Source of the DNA: Chondrus crispus | Lineage: Eukaryota > Rhodophyta > Florideophyceae > Gigartinales > Gigartinaceae | DNA: 64,000 nt | Reading direction: 5' to 3' | Assembly (NCBI RefSeq): GCF_000350225.1 | Contig: NW_005179121.1 | Location: forward strand, 86,347-150,346 | Shown: piece after piece, positions 19,895-29,631 of the stretch | Position numbering within the stretch: position 1 is the stretch's first letter | How the letters are laid out: each line of letters opens with the position of its first letter | Program-made: the position numbers and the translations under genes | The notes under the pieces: model-generated | The model's input: the letters and a program-made list of their open reading frames with translations, nothing else | Told to the model about the DNA's origin: nothing | Databases searched by the model: none

Positions 19895-22348
19895 TTAATA
19901 GGGGTCTCGGAGAGGCTGACGCGGCGCCGAGGTCGGCGGAGGATGAGAAGACGAGCCCACGCGGAGGGACCGGAGCTCGTCACGCTCACGTCGGTACCGA
20001 TCCCGCTCCGCACTGGCGCGTTCCAGGCAGCTGGCTTGGTTAAGGGAGGTCGTACGTAGACCCTCCAGTTCGCTCTGCGCCCGCTGTAGCTGCGAGGAGA
20101 GGGCAGCCCGTTCCGATACAAGGCGACGCGCCTCGGCACTACGAGCCAAGTACCACGCTGCCAAAGTGCCGAGCAATCCATCGACCCGCCACGTACGGCC
20201 TGTCGAGCTCCCCAACGCCCGAGCAAGGTCAGGAACGGCCCTGACTTCCTCCGGCGTTAAGGTGAGGTGCTGGACGGGACCTTCCCTTGCGAAGGGCCCT
20301 CCGGTTGTGCTCAGAGGAGGAAGAGGCGGCGCAATGGACCCCGTCGTAGCACCGTAATTTGCGTCGGACGTGAGCGGAGTGCGAAAAGGATTCGACCCAC
20401 CGAACGGAGTCACCCGAGTCTCGCTATCAAGGTCCCTATATCGCTTCCTCCGGGCTTCCCGAGCCGCGGATCCCACGCCGCCACCACGGGTGTGGCCACC
20501 GCCGGATTGATTGGGGCGGGCCACGAAAGTGTCTGCACGCACGTCGTACGCCAGGAACACGCTTCGGATTCCGGTAGTGTAATCTGTCCAAGAGCGTTGA
20601 TGGCACTCTGCCTTGTCGAGGGACCGGTGCATCACGTCGAGCACGAAGGAATAAGACCACGGCACGTGCTGTGTGCCCTGCTCGAGCGGGTGCAACGGTA
20701 CGTCGGGGAGCCCCGGAACGACCCTCCCGAGGAAGGACAGCACCGCACCGGGCTGTACGAAGACTCTTCCGTTGATGGAGATCTCGTTTACGAATGCGTT
20801 TCCAACGGACCAAGCCCACTCCCGCTCAACGTTATTGAGGAGGTCATCGCGTGCGGGATGTTGGGGGTCCTCACAAGCGAACCCGAAGTGTTTTAGAGCG
20901 AATGGGAGTAACACGTGTACTCCCAGGGACGGGAAAGCGTCCAGAATCGTTTCCGGTAATCCTGGGAAGTCGCTCTTCGATAAGCCTCGCTCGAACGAGG
21001 CCGACTGGAGGACGCGACCATCTTCCTCCCCCGCCTGACGATAAGCCGACCAGTCATGCGGAGCCACGGCGATGGAATGCAGCCGCATTAACGAACAGGC
21101 GGACTTCTGCAGAGCCGCCCGGGTCTTAGAGTATGCATACGGCCGGGGGCTCACGTACAACCCCGGCACTTCGGCAAGGACAAATCGTCGAGGCGCACGG
21201 GGGCCGGGGTGGAACAAGTACACCGCCATGCGGTCGACGTATTCCACCTCCCCTAAACTGTACGCGAACGTCCGATCACTCGGAATCTCGTCCGGTAGCT
21301 GATATGGAGCGCCGCTCCCCTCGCCCAGCCAACGTGCCAAGGCGAGCGAGGCCTCGTCGGCCAGTCCCTCCTCGTATATTGTGCGAATACGTAACAAGTC
21401 GGGACGAACTTGCGTCATCGAGAGGATGTCGCCGACGGTGATTCCGGACCGGGCGTGACGACGCCACGCATACCTCAGACGGCTGAGAGGTAGAGGCGTC
21501 GACCGCTCGAGCGGCACACCTAACCACAACGTAGTGGTTGCTGCGGCCTCTTGATCGAGGCCACCACTATCCCGAGTCGACTCGGGAAGAGCCCCAGGAC
21601 GCCGACAACTCCCACAAGCCCCGTAAGAGCCCGGGACCGCCCTGTACGCCTCACTCCCGCGTACCGACGCCGATGCTTCGCGAGGCTGCTCACCCCCAAC
21701 GGGGCCTGACTCGTGCCAGGCCCGCTCGACGCCTCCGACCGCGTCCCTCGGACCTCCGCGGCGAACAGCACCCTCGACGGGCGGGTCGGACTGTGGCGTG
21801 ATCACGGGGGCAGCGAGGGCAACGACACCCAGCTCCGCGGACAATGTGGATTCGCGGGAGCGGCGCCCCTGTTGGAACGGAGGCAGGGACGTCGCCGCGC
21901 GTACAGTAGGCGCAGCATGATTCGGAGGACGCCCGCCTCTCGGCGCGACCTCGGCGATCGGGTACGTATTCGTGGTGGCCGGGGCGGAAGAACGGGGGTC
22001 GGTGCCACCGTCCGGCAAAGGACGGTGAATGACAGGCACCGACGTCAGCGGATTCGACATGACGGAGAGATCAACGGACGTCGCGACGAAAGCAGCGCGG
22101 AGAGGCGGTGAAACCGCCACGCGGAACGGGAACTCCAAGCGGAGGAAGCCGTCTGATCGCGGGGCCCAAGGGGAGAGGCGCAAGGCAGATAGGGAGAGAC
22201 GATCGGTTAGCAAGCGCACGACCGCGCGTCGCGATGAAGAGGATAAGGACCACTGGACGCGGTCGTGAGGGCTAAGAGGAAGGCGCGTGATATCTACAAG
22301 CTCGGGCATTTCCACTCCCGTCAAGCACGTGTGGACGTGGACGTCCAC
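19895..22348 (-). CDS. Element C antisense ORF, 817 codons, unknown function
   Basis: A single uninterrupted frame on the strand opposite to gag-pol, starting 17 bases inside the 3' LTR and pointing into the element. I recognise no family. Visible parts: a Ser/Pro/Arg-rich N-terminal third, a compact middle of ordinary composition at about residues 290-600 (motif GEVEYVDRM; SWPGL-like gag motifs absent), and a C-terminal Leu/Arg/Glu heptad segment at about 733-794 (SSQLQRAQSELEGLRTT) that should form a coiled coil. GC-rich DNA favours long chance frames, but 817 codons without a stop, and an antisense ORF at the same place in elements D and E, argue for a real gene. A start further in (for example the Met in SVMSNPL) is possible. 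Confidence 0.7.
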   Translation of the reverse strand: MDVHVHTCLTGVEMPELVDITRLPLSPHDRVQWSLSSSSRRAVVRLLTDRLSLSALRLSPWAPRSDGFLRLEFPFRVAVSPPLRAAFVATSVDLSVMSNPLTSVPVIHRPLPDGGTDPRSSAPATTNTYPIAEVAPRGGRPPNHAAPTVRAATSLPPFQQGRRSRESTLSAELGVVALAAPVITPQSDPPVEGAVRRGGPRDAVGGVERAWHESGPVGGEQPREASASVRGSEAYRAVPGSYGACGSCRRPGALPESTRDSGGLDQEAAATTTLWLGVPLERSTPLPLSRLRYAWRRHARSGITVGDILSMTQVRPDLLRIRTIYEEGLADEASLALARWLGEGSGAPYQLPDEIPSDRTFAYSLGEVEYVDRMAVYLFHPGPRAPRRFVLAEVPGLYVSPRPYAYSKTRAALQKSACSLMRLHSIAVAPHDWSAYRQAGEEDGRVLQSASFERGLSKSDFPGLPETILDAFPSLGVHVLLPFALKHFGFACEDPQHPARDDLLNNVEREWAWSVGNAFVNEISINGRVFVQPGAVLSFLGRVVPGLPDVPLHPLEQGTQHVPWSYSFVLDVMHRSLDKAECHQRSWTDYTTGIRSVFLAYDVRADTFVARPNQSGGGHTRGGGVGSAAREARRKRYRDLDSETRVTPFGGSNPFRTPLTSDANYGATTGSIAPPLPPLSTTGGPFAREGPVQHLTLTPEEVRAVPDLARALGSSTGRTWRVDGLLGTLAAWYLARSAEARRLVSERAALSSQLQRAQSELEGLRTTSLNQASCLERASAERDRYRRERDELRSLRVGSSSHPPPTSAPRQPLRDPY

Positions 22349-22351
22349 GCT

Positions 22352-22365
22352 TGAAGGGCGGGTGG
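22352..22365 (+). other. Element C polypurine tract
   Basis: The bases directly before the 3' LTR read GAAGGGCGGGTGG, purine-rich as needed to prime plus-strand cDNA. It lies within four bases of the antisense ORF start. Confidence 0.65.
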
Positions 22366-22985
22366 TGTAGTATAACTACCAAAAGGATTAGATTAGAAAT
22401 TGGATCCGGCTCTGTAAGGTACGGACCTTACAGAGGGCCTGTACCACACGTGTAGGGGCGCACGCGCCCCCACGTGTACCATACGTGTACGACGCGTATA
22501 CAGTCAGCCCTGTCCGCTGACAGTGCCGACTACTGTAGTACCGCATAGTACAGTACGTACTGTACTAAGTTACGATAGACTAATTGTATATTAAATAACG
22601 GAGCGGACCGGCGGCGGCGAAGGGGACAAGCACGGACTTGTCCACGACCTACCGCCTAGGTCTGACTGCCAGCTTATCCTAAGGAAGCTTCCGTTAGCTA
22701 CCCTAAGGCGAGACCGAGCGCGGGTAGAGGACGCGCGAGCACGCGAGCGAGCCTAGATCCACCTCCGCCCGTCAGCGCTGGAACGTAACCCAGCGCTGCT
22801 CCGGGGCGTCGAGGCGTAGATCGGCCCGCGCGTGTGCGCGTCCTCCCCCCGATCCCGCTCTACCACGCTACCCGGGCCCGTGCTCCGGTTTCGTTAGCTG
22901 GTCCGACTTCCCCCGTCTTCTCGTACGTACGGGTCTTCCAGGACTAAGCATACACCCCTATCCGTTTAGGGGTGTTTATGCTACA
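22366..22985 (+). repeat. Element C 3' LTR (620 bp)
   Basis: This is the same sequence as 9373-9992 by direct reading, including TGTAGTATAAC and TTATGCTACA ends, followed by target duplication CCCTC at 22986-22990. Confidence 0.95.
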
Positions 22986-24068
22986 CCCTCGGTGCGTACT
23001 CGAGACGTCCGTTGCGCGTTCGCTCCGATGCCGGGTAAAGCTTTTCCCGAACGGGCTCGGTAGGTATTACCCTCCGCGAGCGCGATGCGACGAACAGCGG
23101 CGAGGTCGTTTCGTTCGCCAAACGGAAGGCGATAAACGGTCTCGGTTACTACATCCCTCGCTTTGACAGCCAATCCGCAGATGAAATAGTTCACCAGCGC
23201 GGCGTCGGAGAACACGACGGTACAGGAGTACGCGAGATCTTCGAGTAGATCTACGTACACGTTTTCGTTTTCATGTGGAAGTTGACGAATCGTAGCGACC
23301 TTCTCGTAGGCATCGTTGAGAACGTCGTCCGTAAGATAGCGGCGGATCAGCAGATTCACCAACCCGGGCCACGAAATTGATCCAGCGCTCCGTAGCGAAC
23401 CGGATCGTAACGCCGTCATCGTGTAAGAAGTGTACAGGCGTTCCGCGTCACGCTCCAAGAAATGAGCGATGACTCGTACAGCTACACCCTCGTTGAGGCT
23501 CTGTGCGTTAAAGGTGATGCTGATGTCCTTGAGAAAGGACAGCAGCGTTATCGGGGAAGAGCCATCGAAGGTCTTCATCGTAGGTCATATGCCTTGGCAG
23601 CGCTTCACGTATTTGCCAATTCGTCCGGCATCGTTCTCCGAGACGAGAATAGAAGTATCGTCGAGACGATAGAGTCGATAGTCAAAAACGTGGCTGAACT
23701 CTTGAAGTAAGGTCTTCGTGGGCTCGATCCCAGGCTCAAGAGGTCCTAAATGACGGAAGGGCGTCACAGTGAGTGGCGCTGAAGGCGTTTCCGGTCGGTA
23801 TGGAATCTTGTGGGACACAGACGGAGGGGCCGTGGCCCGTGCATCACGAGAGTTAGCTTCACGACGAAGCTCATTGGGTTCCGGACAACCGAAACCTGTA
23901 GAAAGAGGGTCAAAAGGGCGCAACAAAATCGGACTGGGTCGAGACACGTCGCGAGCGTTCGCGGACGTTGGGGATATATCCGATCCTCTCTCTTGCAGCC
24001 GATTCGCGCGGCTTCGTTGCTGATTCGCTTGAGCGGCTAGGCGCGAGAACGCGCCCATCTGCTGGGCG
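22986..24068 (-). pseudogene. Element B fragment 2: gag core
   Basis: The complement encodes the gag core homologous to element C: the segment before the core (RHLGPLEPGIEP, FDYRLYRLDDTSILVSENDAGR), then a single stop at 23585-23587 where C has Arg (CRGIRPTM), then KTFDGSSPITLLSFLKDI and the following helices through RYLTDDVLNDAY. Its left edge is the CCCTC duplication beside element C's 3' LTR, and the protein resumes on the far side of C at 9372. Its right edge is element D's LTR. Apart from the one stop, the frame is open across the fragment. Confidence 0.92.
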
Positions 24069-25116
24069 TAGTGCAATGTGCCTGTCAGGCCGGAACCAGG
24101 GTCCAACGGTCCAGCGACAACACAACCAACAAACAACAACCAACAAGAGTTGCCGACGTCACAGCCCTACGGAGTGTCCGATTCTCCCTTTCCCTTTAAG
24201 TGGGTTTGCAGCCCACAGTAGCTCAAGTCCCTGACAGGGGGGCAAAAGGAAGAGGCCCGCCCCGGGACGAATGGTGGTAAAGTCTTGTACAGGCAGTTGC
24301 TTGGTGAGTTCGGGGCGGTAATTAAGAAGCCGGGCCCGATGGGTCGTAAATCCAATGCTCGCGAAGCGCCTGTTACACCTTATACCCTTGATAAGGTCTT
24401 CGACGGGGGCGTCGCAACGCAGCCCGTCGGGAACTAGCAAACACGTAGCAGCGCTACACCTCCGTACTGCCCGATAGCAAAGTACCGACACCGGAACGGT
24501 CGCAACCTGTATCCGATGGAAACAACACTGTCCTGTATACACAACAGGACCTTCGAGAGAAACGTCGTTGCAACAGCCTCCGTCGGTGAACGTAAACAAG
24601 TAGCAGCGCTACACCCACGTGTCGCCCAATGGCCAAGACACCTACACCGGTCCGGTTGCAACCAAAGCCGATGGCGCCAACACAAGATAAGGGAATAGAA
24701 ATAGAGATAGAAATAGAAAAGGATAGGTGAAATAAAGGAAAAGGAAAAAGAAAAGGGAACCCCCGAGCGCAAAGGATAACGTAATCTGTGGTAAAAGGGA
24801 GCGTCTTGGGAAAGACGGACTTCGACCAAGGCGATATTCAACTCTGGCAACTCGGGTTACCTTTACTGACTTGGTGGTCAGAGGGCTAAAGTATATATCG
24901 CCCCACCGGAGCCACTACAGTAGCTCGCGGCGCTGGATTCTAGATCTAATCTAATGTCAGCAAAATTAATGCCAACTAATTAACTAAATAAAATAAAATA
25001 ATTAGAAATTAAAGCTGTGGAATTATTCACACGTGTGTCCCCCAACCCGGACTACTTTTCATATCCAAATATTTCCTTTCTTTTCACCCCCCTTTCCAGG
25101 TGCGTATTGCACTACA
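24069..25116 (-). repeat. Element D 3' LTR (1048 bp)
   Basis: It ends in TTGCACTACA and starts with CGTAGTGCAATG, where the other copies have TGTAGTGCAATG. It contains a TATATA box at 24892-24897 and a tandemly repeated module (24445-24600 and about 24598-24690, marked by AGCAGCGCTACAC and by GGCCAAGACACC-like motifs). Its right end carries a long pyrimidine run followed by CAG on the plus strand, just before the antisense ORF. Confidence 0.92.
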
Positions 25117-25128
25117 TATCCCCCTTCC
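25117..25128 (-). other. Element D polypurine tract
   Basis: The complement next to the 3' LTR reads GGAAGGGGGATA, the purine run that primes plus-strand synthesis. Element E has the same run (38898-38908). Confidence 0.7.
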
Positions 25129-25230
25129 GAGCGCTCTTGTACGCCACTCCGCCATCGTATAATCTCCTCGCCGTTTCTCTCATATCCCGCCACCACGGCA
25201 TCCGGTATCCGGTGAAAGTGCAAGAGCAAG

Positions 25231-27189
25231 ATGGGCCCCATGTTTGCTTCATCCCCGAGCCACTTGAGTGGTGGTACCAAACGCAAGCGCCCCGGCGTGG
25301 GCTTTTCTTCCACTTCCCACGACCCTCTAAGTCTTCATTCCATCCCTCGATTTCCTCCTCATTCCCAACATGCCGGCCCTGTTGCCCACATCGATTCCGG
25401 TCCTGACAATCCGTCCTCGCGTCGATACCCCGCTGCGTCGGAGCTCCACGATAAGGCCATGCGCCTTAATCCTGAGCTCTTTGCTTCCGCTAAATGGTTC
25501 TCAGCGATCGGTGTATGTGCCTTCGATGACATTGCTCACTCGTTTGCCGACGGCGCCGGTATGCTTCCAGGACAAATCCCCCTTCAAGCTATTCGGTCTT
25601 ACGATTGGTTGGCTCGCATCGCCATTCCTCCCTCCATTCTTTGTCACACTCTGCCTCGTGGTCGTGCGGTGTTATCGACCCGCTTCATGACCGTTGTGTG
25701 TGACAGGCTTGAGCTGCCATTGGCGCAGGATCTCATCCCTGAGGAGTTCGGTTGTGACACGTGGCAGTTTCGCACCGAGGGCGAGCGGTCTTACCTCGAC
25801 AACATGCTGGCCTGGACGTCCGACAACCCTCCTCGTGAAGCTAACCGCCTTTGGTTCAACCAACGGACCGTCTCGGGTGACGCTATGATGTGGACCAACG
25901 CCATAATTCCGGCTAATTTCCGAATCATCAAGCGGGGTACCATCCCCTTCTTCCAGCACACAGTGCGCTTCGAACGCCGTATTCGGTCTGACACGGGTTA
26001 TTTTGTGGCCTACTAGATGTTGGAGGCGCGCGAAATCTCGAGGTGCCATTACGCGAATCGTTATCAACGTATTCCGTCGTGGTGGAGCCAATTTGAGGTC
26101 TGCCAAGGCTTTTGGGCTGAGCTCGGCCCCGTGTACACGTATTACGGAAGGTATTTACGTGATCCTCGACACGGCCTTTGGGTAGTCTTCCTCACAGAGT
26201 GGTGTACCAAAGTGGCAGGGACCCTCCTGTGGGAGACCTACGACTGCTGGAGGTTGTGGTACTTGCCTCCCCAGCTCATCAGCCTTATGCGACGCCTCGA
26301 TTATTCGATTCCCCTGGGCGGTGCCGATGCAGACACCGAACTGCATTGTCTCCTCGATAAAATAGAGGAGATCGATTGGGACTTAATACCGCGTCAAACC
26401 TCTCGTTCCTTCGTCCGGCAACGCCCCTCCTTCTCTCCTGGTCGTGCTCATCGTGGTGCGGGGGACTACGCTTGGTTTAACCCCTGGACGGGATCGCAAT
26501 GTTCTTGCGACGAGGCGCGTCTGAGTCGGCAGTATGGGAGTCAGACGCCCGTTCCGGTTGAATTGCCCGTCTTCCTTGCCGATCCCCGCGAGCGCGACCT
26601 CTGTCCCCAGGAGCCTTTGAGTTCTCGGCCGGTGTTACCGGTCTCACCGACTTCACTTCCCATCGATCCGGCCGCCCCCACTGTCCCCGTGAATGCTTCG
26701 ATATGGGCAACGAGAGCCCCTGTGTGTGAGGGGGTCAAATCCCCTTTGCGGTCTCATTCACCTCCAGTGGCCAGGTGTCATCCTCTGTCAGAGACGAGAG
26801 AGGTCCCCTCGTCATCTAGCCGGACTGACAGTCTGCCCGTGCGCGCAGTCCCAGAAAGGAAGGGAAATTCTTCGTCCCTTACCCCTTTGGCTCCTCCTGC
26901 ACCGTCTTCCCCTGTGCACGTCCCAGCTCATTCCCCTTCCCCTGCGGCTGTTCCAGTTGCCGCCACCTTGTCACCAACCCCCGACGCAGTACAATCGACC
27001 ACGGGAGACTCGACCTCCCCGTCCTCTCCAGATGTTATCAAAAAGAACAACGGCGCCGCCAGCGTCTATCGCACATTGCTCCGTGCTCACGGAATAAACG
27101 AGGGGGCTCTTCGAGAGGCGTCCCTCGTTGACCTGCGCTTACTGGCACAACTTATCGCCTCAGTTCCAAAGGAGAGAATCCTTGGATGA
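25231..27189 (+). pseudogene. Element D antisense ORF, one in-frame TAG
   Basis: This is a 653-codon frame opposite in direction to gag-pol, opening about 115 bases from the 3' LTR, with one TAG at 26014-26016 (E reads Gln there). It is homologous over its length to 39004-40732. A Ser/Pro-rich N-terminus precedes a conserved core: LFASAKWFS, GMLPG, GCDTW (174-178) with RTEGERSYLDN, FERRIRSDTGYF, PSWWSQFEV (about 281), HGLWVVFLTEWC, LLWETYDCWRLW and IPLGG. After that comes a low-complexity Pro/Ser region and a conserved C-terminal helix (LLRAHGI ... DLRLLAQL). No known family is recognised. Differences from E are mostly third-position, which argues for protein function. It is not gag, pol or an obvious envelope. 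Confidence 0.85.
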
Positions 27190-28839
27190 ATTGTCCCATT
27201 GACCCCTTGCCGATGGTAGCGTCCTGCCGATCCATGTTCGGATCATTGTCCTCTGAGAGTGTCGTCTCATCGTCGACACTTCCCTTCGTTCCATCGAAAA
27301 TAAATTGCATTTCCGTCTCCTATCAACTTCCTCCTCTTTTTTCATACGCCCCGTCGCCGCGGTCGCATCTTCTTCTCTCCACTTTCCTTCTCTTTTCCTC
27401 GTTACTGTCTCCCTTCTCTTATCCACTTTCTGTGCACCCCTGCGTCCCTTCCTAACACATCGTCCCTTGACGTCAAATTTTCCTTCTCGCTCATAACTAC
27501 AGTAGTTTTCTCACCGCCCAAAAAAACCCAGGAAGAATGCAGTGACTTTTTGCGTTCCGCACACAAAGCCTTGCGTAGTTCCCCCTTAAATCAAAATTCC
27601 AGGGCTCTGACGATCATTCTTTCTGATAGGGTGCGCTCATCGTGAATGTAGTCGCCAACTCGGTGGCGATCGGGGTCGTCTCTTCCCGATCTTGCCCTTT
27701 TCATGGGGTGCCACTCTGGCCACGTAGGCTTCTCAAGCCTATCAACTAACCCAGCTCGTTTGTGGCGGAGATGCCGTCGGCATGTCTCCGACGTTTTATC
27801 TCGCAAACTCGGCTCGTCAAAGAGCGCTTCAACCCCTGTCAATAAAAAAGGTCATTCTGCTTCACCCGTTTTTTTGTGCCTCATTTTCCTACTAAGTAGG
27901 GAATTCTCCCCGTCTCCATCGACCTCCTTTTCCCTACAAACAGGCCTTGATGTTTGTGAAGAGGGGAATTTAATTTTCCCTCACCTCGCGTCATTCTCCA
28001 GCGCACCGTCTCTTCGCCTACTCTCCTTTTTTCTTTGTCCTGCCGTTTTTTCATCTCAGCGAGTGACTCGATCCGTTGAGCTCGAGCGTGGCTGTCCTGC
28101 GTGCATCCGGGCTTCTGCATGGATTGAAGTGGGTGTGAAGTTCTTGGTCCTCAGGGCTTCGCGCCACTATCAATTTGTCCGAACGAGAGGTACTCTCAGT
28201 AATTACACATATTCTCTCAGACGTCATCGCCGACGTTCGTCGCGTTTTCGGATCCAGAGGATCAACTGTCATCATCATGCATCCCCTTTGTCCGTTGGGA
28301 TCGTTCCTCTCGTACGTCAACACTCGGCCTGGAGACTCCAGGCTCCACCCCAAGTTGCATTACATTCTCCTCCTTGGACGACGATCAGACCCTATTTACC
28401 TCGTGAGAGATTATTCCTCACAACGAGCTCCGGTCGACGTAATGTGCGTGATCCCATTGGACGCTGTCGTCGTGTGATGACCGTAAGCCGGTCCTAATCG
28501 AAGCGTGTGCCTCTCAAAACCACTAGCTCTTGGTACACGTGGACACGATAACCGCATCTGTAACCGGGGCGCAAACCGTTAACTGTCTACCAAGGACTTC
28601 TCCGAACCTCTCAAGTCCTCCTCACGCATCTCGTCGTCTTACGGCTGGCACCAACCACGCTCTTCAATTTCGTCGCCGATTGGCGCTTTGGGGCGAGCCG
28701 GTTCCTTCACCAAAGTTATTCTCAACACCCTTTTGTCTCAAGCCGTCCGGCTGATCTCGTACCGTCTGACGAGAGATCTCTTTCACGCATTCCACGGCGG
28801 TTTCCTGATGCTGTGCAGCCTTCCTCACCAACACTTCGA
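27190..28839. other. Element D spacer between antisense ORF and integrase
   Basis: No supported gene. It begins with a pyrimidine-rich stretch (about 27300-27440), as does the matching place in E (about 40920-41130). A 264-codon plus frame at 27703-28497 has biased composition and no counterpart I can see in E. The boundary near 28850 marks a deletion that removed the integrase C-terminus and chromodomain. Confidence 0.6.
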
Positions 28840-29631
28840 CTACCCCCCGGGTGTTAACACCAGCTCGAAGGGCGCGATGTTCGTAGTTCGATGAACTTGC
28901 GTGTTGTATGCGAACGTCGCGGCGTCGCTAAACAGGTCCCAGTCCTTGGGATGCTCTCCAACATATTTTCGCAACGCGGAAGTCAGCGTGCGGTTAAACC
29001 TCTCAACTTGGCCGTTGGCTTGCGGGTGGTACGTAGTCGTGAACACATTGCGTATGCCGAGAATCCGGCAGACGGTCTGAAAGAACCGGGCCGTGAATTG
29101 TGTTCCATTGTCGGACAGCAGCTTGACCGGCGGTCCGTACACGAATACCCAATGGTGAACGAAGGCTTGTGCGATGTGCGCAGCTGATATCTTCTTCAAT
29201 GGTACGGTTCGTACCAGTTTCGAGTACCGGTCGCTGATCACGAGAATATACCGATTTCCTCGTTTATTTGTAATTAGCTCGCCGAGAATGTCGATGGCGA
29301 CAAACTCCAGCGGAGCTTTGGGCGTGAACAGCTTCATTTCCTTCGTGTTTCTTCTTAACTTCACTCTTTCCCGCGCACATGCGGCGCAATTCTTCGCGAC
29401 TGCGTAGCAGTCTGGGGCCATCGTAGGCCAGTAGAAATATCTTCTCAATGTCTTGTAAAGTTTTCTGCCTCCTGGGCGGCCTGCCAATTTTGCGTAGTGC
29501 CTCAACCCTAGGACGCGGTCCCTTAACGATTGTGGTATCACCACTTGGACAAACTCCGCCGCGGTACGGCATAGAGTTCCTTCGAGTTCCTCGGTCTCCA
29601 TGCTGAACGTTCTCACCTTTCCGGCGTCCAT
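28840..29631 (-). pseudogene. Element D integrase, C-terminally truncated
   Basis: The frame encodes the H2C2 zinc motif, the catalytic core with Asp in IDILGEL, Asp in LLSDNGTQF and Glu in NGQVERFNRT, all present. It stops being homologous just after APFELVL at about 28850, where element E continues for another 140 residues and then a chromodomain. It is almost base-identical to E at 45780-46560. It is separated from RT-RNase H by a frameshift at about 29600-29700, where E reads through without a break. The deletion and frameshift make it defective. Confidence 0.92.

Larger units (their letters stand above)
9373..22985 (+). mobile_element. Element C: complete young Ty3/gypsy retrotransposon with antisense ORF
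   Basis: This is a 13.6-kb element with two 620-bp LTRs (9373-9992, 22366-22985) that look identical by eye, and a perfect 5-bp target duplication CCCTC (9368-9372 and 22986-22990). The two flanks are halves of the gag of element B. The interior holds PBS, gag, a single long pol ORF (1526 codons), a 2.5-kb spacer, an 817-codon ORF on the opposite strand and a polypurine tract. Identical LTRs mean recent insertion. Pol is intact and gag has an apparent frameshift. Confidence 0.96.

Noticed and set aside
27703-28497. 264-codon plus ORF in the element D spacer
   Set aside because: Biased composition, no family match, and no counterpart that I can see in element E.
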